Assembly: GCA_008921705.1 (NCBI GenBank)
Contig: VFFE01006799.1
Span: 223,651 to 287,650, forward strand
Source of the DNA: Burhinus oedicnemus
Lineage: Eukaryota; Chordata; Aves; Charadriiformes; Burhinidae
Direction: 5' to 3'
Length of the DNA stretch: 64,000 nt
Shown: one piece after another, positions 39,433 to 56,276 of the stretch
How positions within the stretch are numbered: the stretch's first letter is position 1
Layout of the letters: the number at the start of each line of letters is the position of its first letter
Notes under the pieces: model-generated
Databases searched by the model: none
What the model saw: only the letters and a program-made list of their open reading frames with translations
Told to the model about the DNA's origin: nothing
Position numbers and translations under genes: made by a program

Positions 39433-39696
39433 AGGGGTGGATACAATTAATATACTGCAAGCCAGTTAACAATTTTCACTGAAATCTTATTACCTTAGTG
39501 AATAAATTAATGGTCAGTTGAACAAAAGAAGCAAGAATTGAGTAAAGCTATTACAAATCCTTTGAGGAACACTTCCACTGCTACAGTTACTGATTTCACT
39601 GATACATATCCAAAAGTGTATTATGACAACTCTTATTTCTCCAAATGCCTCTACTGCAGCACCTGCAATATTTCAATGACTGACTTATTTAATGAC

Positions 39697-40965
39697 TTAT
39701 AGTCCATTATCAGGTGGGCAGCTCTTTGGTAAAGGTGTGGCAACAGATTCTTTGCTTTCTGTCAATGCTCGCGGCTGATGAACAAAAACACTGAACTTGA
39801 CACCTTGGTTAGCTGCTGCCCTCACAAAACCACTATTTGCAGTCATGGTGACAGCTTTTAAAGTGTCTCCTGTCCCAAAAATGGTAAGAGAACGGCTATT
39901 GATTTTTGAACTAGCCACTAGTCCTAAGGCACGGTCAGATGGCTGATCTGGCACCACATTAATTCTTTTAACTAGCAATGCAGCTCGCTCTTTCTCCCCA
40001 GGTCCTCCCAATGTTTCCAAGATGGACTGAAAATCTCTGACAGCAGATTCACAGGCAAAGAGCTCTTTCCCTTCCATGAACTCCTCCAGCTGAGGCAGGA
40101 CTCTCTCCCTCCTTTCTTGAGCCGCTTGCTCTGTTAGCACTTTTTCTTTGAAGATGAAGTAGCAGCCACCATAGCTCAGAGCAGAGACGTAAGTTATTAA
40201 GGTAGTAATGTCCAAGTTAACTCTGTTGCACACATTTACTTTGATCTGGGTAGGAAAAGCAATGCTGGCCACTAAATTCTCCCGGTCTACTCTGGTCACC
40301 TGCAGGAGTTCAGGGCCTTCTTCATCTGATTCACTGGCACTAAGGTGCTGGCTTTCTGTAGATGGCTCTGCCAGTAAGTTCACAGCCACAATGTCTCCTC
40401 GTACAGATATTCCCATCTCCTTGAGTCTCTCTGCCATAGGACTGGATACGCTGTTGTAGAATGCAAAGATTATGTGGGGATTGCTGTACTCCACTGGCTG
40501 CTGACGGCTTGCTTGCAGGAAGTCCTCTGCCTGCTCAATAACGCTTTTGTCACCATACTGGCCTCTCCCCAGCCAGATGTTATGCAGGGCCTCAGCCTTC
40601 CGACCAATGGCCTTCACCCATGTGTGACCTCCATTTGCAACAACATCTACCACCAGTGTCTGTTTGTCTCCAAACCTGTCCTCATAGGCAAAGACATGGA
40701 GGACACTGACAACATCCTCCAGGTTCTCTGCTGACTGAATAATGGCTTGGAGATGGGTAAGGTTTGTACTCTGCAGATGGGATTCTTTAATGGCCACCTT
40801 CCCTGCCTCCACCTTGTGTAAGAAGTTTAGCTCAGCCTTCAGTTTCCCACATAGTTTTGCCCCACCTTCTATTCTCCTTTTCTGGGACTTGGAAAGGGCT
40901 TCCGCTCTCTTGATCAATTCTTTGGCAACGGCAATTCTTTCACAAAGAAGCGACTGCACAGACAT
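39697..40965 (-). CDS. C7orf25: C7orf25 homologue (UPF0415 family)
   Basis: A single coding exon of 422 residues, very close to human C7orf25 as I know it. Shared blocks include [17 protein letters not shown] near the N-terminus, [20 protein letters not shown] (about 110-129) and [19 protein letters not shown] (161-179). The molecular function is not established. The C-terminal half, with [14 protein letters not shown] (250-263) and [17 protein letters not shown] (363-379), resembles the PIN-like nuclease fold assigned to the DUF1308 family. D252, E306 and D368 are plausible acidic-site residues, by inference. A Ser/Glu/Asp-rich linker lies at about 208-219. I start at the ATG matching the human start. 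The frame is open 11 codons further but crosses a splice acceptor (TTGATAG|G at 40982). An out-of-frame ATG sits 11 bases upstream. Confidence 0.96.
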   Translation of the reverse strand: MSVQSLLCERIAVAKELIKRAEALSKSQKRRIEGGAKLCGKLKAELNFLHKVEAGKVAIKESHLQSTNLTHLQAIIQSAENLEDVVSVLHVFAYEDRFGDKQTLVVDVVANGGHTWVKAIGRKAEALHNIWLGRGQYGDKSVIEQAEDFLQASRQQPVEYSNPHIIFAFYNSVSSPMAERLKEMGISVRGDIVAVNLLAEPSTESQHLSASESDEEGPELLQVTRVDRENLVASIAFPTQIKVNVCNRVNLDITTLITYVSALSYGGCYFIFKEKVLTEQAAQERRERVLPQLEEFMEGKELFACESAVRDFQSILETLGGPGEKERAALLVKRINVVPDQPSDRALGLVASSKINSRSLTIFGTGDTLKAVTMTANSGFVRAAANQGVKFSVFVHQPRALTESKESVATPLPKSCPPDNGL

Positions 40966-40981
40966 GTTGGAAACATTATTC

Positions 40982-42871
40982 CTATCAAGTGAAAGCAAAA
41001 GAGAAGATTGTTATTGCACAGCCATGAATAAAGACAGTCAAAAAAGATCTTTGCAACAGTATACACTGGAGTTTTCTAGTAGATTTAGTGCAACAGCTAC
41101 CGATATTGTAAAGAACAAGCATCAGGAACCTCAGCATAAGTCCCACCAAAGAGTTCAGTTCTTTTCCTTTGCCTCTAGGGATCCAACCTACAGCCTCAGA
41201 AGATCTCGGTTCTCAGCAAGGGAGAACAGCAGCACTCAAGTCTCCACACATACCTTGCTAGTTAGTGGTTTTTCCCTCCACATGTGAGCCCTTCACTGAG
41301 CTAGTCACTTAAAGAGACCTCAACTCTCACAAGTCATTTGCAAACGTTGCCATCCAGAGAAAAATTAGAAATCCCATTAATGCCATAAGCAAATCTTGTC
41401 TACCCCTCTCACCACAGTTATCATCAAAATATAAAAGCTACCCACCATGCTTACAAACATAAAAACTGTGAAGTCTAGATCCTAGCAGTATTTCAACACA
41501 AGCATAGTGAAAGCCCGTTGTATTTAACAATTATGGCTAGCGCAGCTCTCTCCTCTCCAGCTTCCAACTTACACTGCACAACTCAGTGAATGAGCCCCTA
41601 ATAACCCCCTGGCAAAGTTTCAACCTTACACAGTACCATGACAGACTATGATTCATAATTCTAGAGCCAGGAGGATCTGGAAATCTCTCTGTTTTCTAGT
41701 TCTACCAGAGATTTACTGTGTTGCATCTGGTAAGTCTATTGCTTCACATCCATATTACTTTAGTATGTCTCCCTGAGGAAAGTATGATAGGAATTACTTA
41801 ACTGAATGTGGGCTGGCTTTGAAAAATGTAGGATTCAATACCACAGCAAACAATACAATTTTTTATGACATGCATTAAATAGCCACTATGAATAGTGAAA
41901 TCAATCCATTTTGACTCCCAACTACAAGTATAAACACATGCTCCTGTGATTCTTACCTAAACCGCACATTGAAGCAAACTGGTATTAAAGGACAAGACAA
42001 ACACAGCTTCAGCTGAAAGTGAGCAACAGGATACAGCCTGGGTCCTACAACAGGCTCTGCCAGTGCAACCGTGGCGCCTGGCTTCAAGAGGTTGAAATAA
42101 CCCTTGCATTATGCACAACTTCAAATACAGCCAGCGTTAACTGCTACTTGCCCAGTCAATATCAAACATCACTAAAATCTTCCCCTTCTTCTCAATCAAA
42201 AACCCTAATGTCTTTCAACATGACCTACTGCCTCTCTTCAGGGTCAGAGGAGGACAGTGAAATCAGCCCTTCCCCCTAGAAGTCCTCACCATTGCCACAA
42301 GGTCATTCTTACATCTAAAGCAATGAGTAAAACCCCACAGTTACTAGTTTGGCACCTCTCACCACAGCAGCTTCGACTTCTACAAACATAAAAAGGCTCC
42401 GAGACAAAGCTTACTTTAAGTTTTTCAGCAAAAGCAAGCCCACAAACCCAACTACTTTTTCAGCAAAACAGTGGCGAGCAACAGGCGGCCTCACTAACAA
42501 CCACAAGGCCCCAGGAGAAGAACTACTCCTTAAAATGCAGTGGGGGAAGAAAAATAAATAAATAAATTAAAAATCTTCACAGAAACGCTTGCTATTACAA
42601 GGCGGCCCGCTCGCTGAGCCGGACTCGCCTCACGCCAGCACCGCCTCAGCCCACCCCGCATGCGCAGGAGGCCGGGCGGGCGGTGACAGCCGTCCGTGTG
42701 TCCGCCAGACACGCCCGCCATTTGCGGGTGCCCCTCAGCCCGCCCCCGTCGCCCACCTTCCCTCACTCAGCAGCCGCGCATAGGCACCGCTTTACCCCGC
42801 TCCCTTCCCCTCAGCGCTCGCATGTCCCCTCCACGGGCAGCGGCGGAAACAGCCGCCCCTCCCCCGCCCAC
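40982..42871 (-). other. C7orf25: Predicted 5'UTR intron of the C7orf25 homologue
   Basis: The acceptor TTTGCTTTCACTTGATAG ends at 40982 on the minus strand, 16 bases before the start codon, so at least one non-coding exon lies upstream. A CpG-island donor GGAG|GTGGGC at 42872/42871 would give this intron. Another good minus-strand donor, TTTAG|GTAAGA near 41957, could mark an additional or alternative first exon. No other gene is seen in the interval. Confidence 0.45.
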
Positions 42872-43380
42872 CTCCGCAGCGCTCCGGCATCACGTGGACC
42901 AGCGCCGGGGAGGTCGCGGCGCCATCTTGGGTGAGGGCAGGGTGCCCTCGGCGCTTGTCCCCAGCGCCTGCTGGCGGCTGCCGGACCCCGGGGAGCCCCG
43001 GCTCCGGCCGTACCTCCTTGCCTCGCCATCAGCCGACATACCTTCCCCGGCCGGGTGGGCGGCGGCGCTGCGGAACGCGGGTCCCTGACCCCCCAGTCAC
43101 TATCGGGGTGCGCCAAGCCCGCGCCCGCCTCACCGCCCCCGGCCTCGCCTCACCGGGCGCTCCAGGGCCTCGCTCCCTCCCCGCCGCCGCCCCAGCCCAT
43201 ACTCACGCGCCGGCGGCAGCCACCTTCGCCCCGGGCAGCGGCAGGAGGCGGCCCGGGCCGGCGCCTCCCCCGGGGCCGCCGGGCGGGGACAGCAGCCGCA
43301 CCCGCCTCGCCGGTGGCCCCAGCCCTCCCGGCCTGGCTCTATGCCGGCGTGCCTGCAGTCGGAGTCAGGGCGGTCCTCGA
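42600..43380 (-). promoter_or_regulatory. C7orf25: CpG-island promoter of the C7orf25 homologue
   Basis: GC content and CpG frequency rise sharply compared with the AT-rich flanks. A minus-strand YY1-type element, CCAAGATGGCGCC (42918-42930), probably marks the transcription start. A CACGTG E-box lies at 42891-42896. Further minus-strand donors (for example GGGAAG|GTATGT near 43046) allow alternative first exons. Long open frames across the island on both strands result from high GC and lack family similarity. Confidence 0.75.
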
Positions 43381-43414
43381 ATAAATACGTATTTTATCCA
43401 CCAAAGCCTTTATT
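43380..43414. terminator. Back-to-back poly(A) signals on both strands
   Basis: AATAAA occurs on the + strand at 43380-43385 and on the minus strand at 43409-43414, exactly at the right edge of the CpG island. A + strand antisense transcript from the island and a minus-strand read-through from PSMA2 could both end here. Whether either is used cannot be told from the sequence. Confidence 0.35.
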
Positions 43415-46400
43415 TAAAGAGCAAAGACAGTAGGCCAGAGCCAAGTCAGCCTTGAGCTTGAACTTCAGCGGGCGAAGCAGCCATGGCATGTTGGGTCCAT
43501 GAAGGTCAGATAAAAAAACCGGCCTTATTAAACCGTTTTGTGCTAATTGTGAGCAAGTGTCCTCTTTGCTTGCCCCGAGCTGCTCCATGCTTCCAAGCAG
43601 AAGACGTCTTGGTGGCCTCCCACCTCTCTCCATGCTGCAGCAATGCTCCCTAACAGCACAGGAGAGATTTGCCTTCCCTCCACCTACTACTGACGGCTGG
43701 TTCCTGCAGTGAGTAATTGTCTTTACTTGTCTAAATGATTTCACAAGATTCTGCAAAGCAATAGTAAGCCAAAGCAAACTGTAAGGGGGTTTACCACACC
43801 TGTATCTACCATCACGTTAGAACCTACTTAAAGTCACAATCTCAAGAAACGGTGATACTGTTCTCAGATCCTGATCCTACTAGCTAAATAAAGCCTAAGG
43901 AAATTCTCTGTTCTTGCAGGTGTCACACAGTGAGTTTCCTGGAGCAGATCATCTTCCAAGAGATGAAAATCAAGAACGTTACCTACTGTAAGTGCCCAGT
44001 GTCTCTTTTTCTTCTTTCAGAGATAAATGAAGCAAAGTCATACTTCATGGTCAGCTTAAGTAATCAAGCTTGTAACTTGTTTCTCACAAATAAACAGTGT
44101 CCACTTTATTCCCCTTTGGCCCCACTTTATGCAGAGTTGTTTTACAAAATATAAAGAAAGCTAATACCATATAACTAAAAAAAAAATTCCACTTTTTGAA
44201 AATGCCCACAACCACCATCTAATTTACTACTTCATTGCACTAGTATTTCTCACCCCTGAAGTGATTGAGAAATACATCAAAATTAAAATTACTATTTCTT
44301 AAATTCCAGGGATTTAGAATGGAAAAAAGATGTAAATTAGTTCCCTGCAGTTTAAAGGTTCCCTTTAAATACTAGATAAAATTTAGTTACTATTCTAGAT
44401 GTGCAGTCATCCAAGTATGGCAAGCATTTTCTTCAGTGTAGGATTAAACAGTTTAAAATAAAAAAAACCCCAAACCTACTCCAAATCATACCACTTTCCC
44501 CATTAGAACAGCGTAATATCAAGGTCTATCCACCTACCACAAAGAAAATTATCTAATACTCTAAATAAAGCCTGAATTCAAAATATGCATATTCTTCCCA
44601 AACTACACCAAGTACCATGAACTCTGGTTCTCTGCAGGGTTTAAGTATTATCAGGGAACTTTGGGACTCCGTTCTTAACTCTGTAAAAACAGTCTCTCAA
44701 CTACCAACTTGGTGGCTCATCAAAATGAATACCACTGACAATAGACGATAGAGACCTACCCTTCCCGTTTCAAACAAACACGGAACAATTAAGTATCACC
44801 ATAGAAATGATGACTGGGGCTCGGAGATCGTACCTCAGAGAGACAGCCTGAGGAAAGCACTCTCACAGGAAAGTACTCTCAAAGGAACGTTACAACTGAT
44901 CATCATTTTGAAGCTCTTTGTTGTAAAAGGAGACTATGTACTAATATATGGTGCTACAATAGCCCCGGATAGCCTTCTCATCTTTTTCAAGGCACACTTC
45001 TGTTTGTTCTCAAAAGAAAAACCTGCCACTGTTTAAAAACAATCAAATCACACATTATTTTACAAACAGTTTACATTCCTAAAAAGCACTGACTGAGGCA
45101 ACCTGGTACAAGAGGACATTCAGAACATCTGACAAATGCACTCATGCTGCCACTCATTTACAATGTTGGGCCATAACAACATGAAGTAAAAAGGGCAACA
45201 TTTCTGAAGTATACACTTCAGTAAAACAACCTTGTGTGGTAATGGTTGTCTGTCCTTGTAACAGGGTGGGGGGAAGTGGACAACCCCCCAACCCTCCACC
45301 ATTTATACCAATTATCAGGTATCTGAAAGATAGCACTTTCCTTACTCAGAGCACAATAGTTTCCATAGAATACACAGAACAGTTACTACATTTAAGTCAT
45401 TAAGCCACAGGAAAAGATGGAAGATACAATTTTTTCCACTTCCCTTCACCACCTGTAAAAAATGAGTAAAATTCTACAGAGATGGAAGTTGTTCAATTAT
45501 TTGAAGAAAAAAAACCCAACCACACACAAAAAAAAAACCCCAAAAAACCCAACCATACCCACCAATCCTTAAAATATTTTTGTTTGCCTCATTGTTACCA
45601 TCTGAGGAGACAGCATGATTTATTTGAAATTGCTTTGGTTTCAACTACCTTCCATAGGGTGCTCTTCACTAATCAACTGTTTCTGGTAGAGGAGGCAACT
45701 AAGCTACTACAGTTCATGCTAACCATTTGCTGATGTACCTAGCTGCATTTTTTCCATATACAAAATTCCTTTAAGTACTTATATAGCATTAAAAACAGAC
45801 TGAATGCGTATGAATATTCAAGTAGCATTCTGGTTTTCCGGATGATTCTGAAAGCTTAAAGATCTAGCAACATAAAGTCTCCAGTTTCAGTTCCTAGTTG
45901 TTCATTTTCTTTAGAAGTAGAATCAGAGCATGGATTAGTTTTCAGAATAAAATACTCAAAAAGTGATCTAGACTAAGTCTGAATGAACCATTTGGACACA
46001 GATTTTATTTCTGACATTAGGAAATAAAACTTCATTTATGGCATGCTTCAGAAATTCTTATTTACCTAATTATAACATAAAACACCCAAAGACAGACATT
46101 GGAAAGCACAGATCAATTAGCTTATACGCTAATTCCTACAGACTAACTTGTATTTTATATTTTCTTCATTAGTTATGGCTGGCTAACACGTAACCTGTCA
46201 GGCTGCTCCCATACACGCTTAGCCTTACGTACAAGCACAGTGATCCAGCTTTCGCTCCCAGTTCATTATCAATATTTCAACAATCCACTGCTTTAAAAAA
46301 AAAAAATAATCTGCAAACAGTAACTTAAATGGCTACAAACCAGATTATTTCGGCTGAAAAAAGTACATATATTTATCCTGTTTCTTTTGTGGTAAATTTT

Positions 46401-47094
46401 GCATTTCTGTATAACCTGTAATAAATGTATCAATACATACACCCACACACAATAATATTGCATCTAGTTCTGCACCTGTAAAAGTTGTGATGCATACGTT
46501 AAGTGCCCTTTTCATTACTATACCTTTAGAATTATCTTGCAAGTTGGAAAATACTTTAGTACAATTCAAGGGATAAAGTAATTACATTAAGTATTCTCAT
46601 TTTGCTTTGTAAGTCTGGTTGATTTTTATTGATGGTGATAAGTGCATTTAGTTTTCAGTGAGAGTTATTACTTCCATTATTTCTAACAATATTTCAGTGT
46701 TGAAAAAATGCAATTTCTAGGGCCACAAAAATAACCCAAGTAATAGAAAACAAGTTCTTGAGACAGAGACCAAGAGAATCAAGAGCAGAGATGCTCAAGT
46801 ATATCATAGTTCACACCTGAAATGGAAGACTGTTCTGCCTCTTTGTGAAAGTACATGATCTTTTACACCAGATAAAATTATTTTTTGAAGCTACTTAACA
46901 TTTAAACAATATTCAAAAGAGGAAAAACTATCCTGTCCACTCAAAATTTAAATTCTTTAAAAGAAGGTCTAACATGAGTTCATCATAGCTCTATGTGGAA
47001 AATTCTGTTTCCTCAACCATGAAGATACTGAAATATCAGCTTTATGCACATAAACATGCTATGATTAAAAAGACACACAGACACCTTCCCCCAA
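43415..47094. other. Intergenic DNA between PSMA2 and the C7orf25 promoter
   Basis: About 3.7 kb. A minus-strand frame at 43394-43777 (127 codons) is preceded by acceptor-like CTTTGCAG sequences and ends by a poly(A) signal, but the protein is not recognisable. A- and C-rich low-complexity sequence lies at 45508-45560. Nothing else supportable was seen. Confidence 0.5.
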
Positions 47095-47111
47095 AACAGT
47101 GGCCTTCAAAT

Positions 47112-47117
47112 TTTATT
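47112..47117 (-). terminator. PSMA2: Poly(A) signal of PSMA2
   Basis: On the minus strand AATAAA lies about 265 bases after the PSMA2 stop codon. It is the first canonical signal downstream. Cleavage would be expected near 47095. Confidence 0.65.
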
Positions 47118-47379
47118 CTTTAGCCTTTTTCAAGCTGTCATTATAACTTTACATTTTGTACAGTATTTTGTGTACAAAGATCCCACGTATCAAGGGAAAG
47201 AATTACCTGTAATAAGATTCCATGTATATTAGGACTGTTGCATTTGCACACATGATATTTAAAAAATCTCTCAGACAAACCATGTAGAAATAAGTATGCA
47301 AAAATTGCAAACAAAAACATTTAAGTAGCCAAAATTAAAAAGACCTTTGTGTGAATCACACAGTCTTGCTCAGTTGCTA

Positions 47380-54001
<6,622 letters not shown>

Positions 54002-54089
54002 TTTGGAACAAGCCCCTCCGCTCCCCTCACCAGCTCCCCGGTCGCAGTCGCTCCGCCCGCTTCCCGCACGAGGACACAGCTAGCGCGCT

Positions 54090-54263
54090 GATTGGCGAGG
54101 AGGGGGAGGAGAATGGAGCATGCCGGGAAGGAGCCCCGGGCCCGCCAGGGACGCGATTGGCGAGGAGGCAGGCAGTGAGGCATGCTGGGATTTGAAGTCC
54201 GCGAGCTCGGCCGAGCCCCGCCCAAGCCCCTTGTAGCCAGAGGAATGCTGGGACTTGAAGTCC
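54090..54263. promoter_or_regulatory. Repeated CCAAT / ZNF143-like module in shared promoter
   Basis: GATTGGCGAGGAGG (an inverted CCAAT box, NF-Y type) occurs at 54090-54103 and again at 54155-54168. The word ATGCYGGGA occurs at 54120-54128, 54182-54190 and 54245-54253. The last two continue as TTTGAAGTCC and CTTGAAGTCC, resembling the ZNF143/THAP11 motif, which reads TGGGAATTGTAGT in one strand. The 62-65 bp spacing suggests a local tandem duplication of a promoter module. Factor assignment is inference from motif likeness. Confidence 0.65.
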
Positions 54264-54407
54264 TGGTCTCCGTCCCTGTTAAGCCGTGAAGTGCTTGGGG
54301 CACTCGGTTTCCCAGAAGGCTCAGCGACAGGTGCGCATGCCCAGTGCGCCCCCGGGCGAGCGACCGCCTTCCCCTCCTGTGAGGCCTCGGCGGGGTTGTG
54401 CGGGAGT

Positions 54408-55911
54408 ATGGCGGCTTTGGTGGTGGTCTTCTCTCCGCTACCGCGGCTTCGCGGTCTCCTTCAGCGTTGCTGGGGGCGACTGGAGCGTGTCCTCTTGCCG
54501 GGTTTCTCCGGGGCCCAGAGCCCGCCTTGGGGTAGGTGCCGGCCTGCTCGCCTCCCGGCTGAAGGAGACGGGCGGCATCGGGGCTGCGGGACCCGTTTTT
54601 ACCGTTGAACGGCGGAGGGAGGGGGCTGGAGCAGGACAGTGCGCAGCCGTGGCGGTAGTGAGGGAACGGACGGGAACGGGGCCGGGGCCGGGGGCGCCGC
54701 TGGCCGCTCTTACCTCCTCGCTTTGGGGCTGTCGGTAGCATCTGTGTCATATTTCTTTGGCTGCACGCAAAAATAGGACTTAGGTGTAATAAATTACGTT
54801 TTTGTTTTGTTGTGTTTTTTTTTTTTTTCCTTCAGGACCAGCACTAGCTGTCCAAGCTCCAGGTTTTTTTCCAGAGCCAGTAACGGACACTACAGAAAGT
54901 GATGAGGCGCCCAGCCTCTTAGACAGCATCTTGTGGATGGCAGCACCAAAGAAAAGGCGCACCATTGAAGTGAACCGCTGCAGGCGAAGAAATCCCAATA
55001 AGCTTATAAAAGTAAAGGTAATGACCAAACTCCCATGGACTCGCAAGCTTATTCACTGCAAGTTATTTTGTTAATGGCAAACAAGCATGCTGGAGTAAGA
55101 CTTACACCAGTCGTTTTTCATCTCACTTGTTTTGGAGAATGATAGTGGTCAATACTGACTGAAAAAGCTTTCTGGAATTTGTTTATATGTAAGCTTAAAA
55201 GACATTTTAATCTTCAAAATACTTTGTAACAGGTGCATTCATCATATGACAGTAGTCTGTCGCTAAATAAACAGTGACAGTTTAGCTGCAAGCTAACAAA
55301 ATGTGAATTTTAGCTAAACAGCTGGTATAAATGGAAAAAGTGTATACTTTTTGTGCATGTAATTGAGTTGATAGGTCTTTAGTCTTCCAAACAGCAATAG
55401 GCGTAATGATTCAGGTATTGACTTCATAGGCTATTTTTAGTAGTAAGAGTTTGACATAGGAATACGTTACAGAAAAATTACTTTACATAATATTACATAA
55501 ATATTTACATAATATTTTAAGGATAAGTTTTGAGAAGACAATTGAATTTCTCTGGTATTTCATTTAACATTTTTAGTAGTTTGTGATTGTTCCCTGTTTC
55601 TTTTGTTGCTGTTGTTCAAGTTATAAAATTTCCTATTTTCCACTGTCTTTTTTTAGAGGAACATAGATGTTTGTCCTGAGTGTGGAAACTTGAAACAGAA
55701 ACATGTCCTTTGTGGCTATTGTTACGCAAAGGTAAAAGCAGAAACTCGACTGATACGCATGGAAATACATAAAAAGGAAGGAGGACCGTTTAATGCTCCG
55801 ACTGTAGAGACTGTTGTCCTTTATGATGAAGAAAAGCCTACAGAAAAAGATAAAGGCAAGCGGATCATTGAAAGAGCCAGGAAGCGTCCGTCTTGGTTTG
55901 TTCAAAATTGA
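54408..55911 (+). CDS. MRPL32: Mitochondrial ribosomal protein L32 (bL32m)
   Basis: A subunit of the large mitochondrial ribosomal particle, made in the cytosol and imported. Three exons (54408-54531, 54836-55017, 55657-55911) join in frame with GT/AG borders to give 186 residues, against about 188 in human. The N-terminus is rich in Leu and Arg with no acidic residue before the glutamate at position 26, as expected of a mitochondrial targeting sequence. [20 protein letters not shown] and [14 protein letters not shown] are strongly conserved. The zinc-ribbon cysteines are all present: CPEC (108/111) and CGYC (121/124). In yeast the equivalent protein is matured by the m-AAA protease. The C-terminus ends KRPSWFVQN. 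It shares its promoter with PSMA2. Confidence 0.98.
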
Positions 55912-56270
55912 TACTATAGAACTAATGCTAACAAAACCAGCTGTTACAGCAAGAAAGATTATGTTTTTCAAGAGTGTTTTCCTCTTTTGTTCGCTCAATG
56001 TTGATATGGAAAACCTATCAACTTTTGGGATTCCTGCTTGAATCGCATGTCATGCCATATGGTGGTGCAGTCCGGTGTTGTTTCTATAGCACACAGTGGG
56101 AAATGCTTCTCAGTGATACATCATAGCAGTCAAAAATTAAAGAGAAATCAGGATCCACCTTGGGTTTGGACATCTGCGTACAGTACACTGGATAATTTGT
56201 ATGCTACTGTTCTATGCTGGTTTTGTAAATAACATTTTTTTTAACAAAGGGAAAACATTCACAGATGTAA

Positions 56271-56276
56271 AATAAA
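56271..56276 (+). terminator. MRPL32: Poly(A) signal of MRPL32
   Basis: AATAAA lies 360 bases after the stop codon at 55909-55911, with a T/G-rich stretch following from about 56290. The 3'UTR would be about 380 bases. Confidence 0.7.

Noticed and set aside
39687..39694. ATTAAA just after the C7orf25 stop as its poly(A) signal
   Set aside because: It lies under 15 bases from the stop codon, which would leave almost no 3'UTR. The site at 39427 is more plausible.
40742..41287. 181-codon + strand frame overlapping the C7orf25 start
   Set aside because: It is the antisense shadow of the C7orf25 coding exon extended into its intron.
42589..43455. Long + and - open frames in the C7orf25 CpG island
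   Set aside because: Several frames are open at once on both strands, as expected from high GC. None shows a domain or a consistent start and splice pattern.
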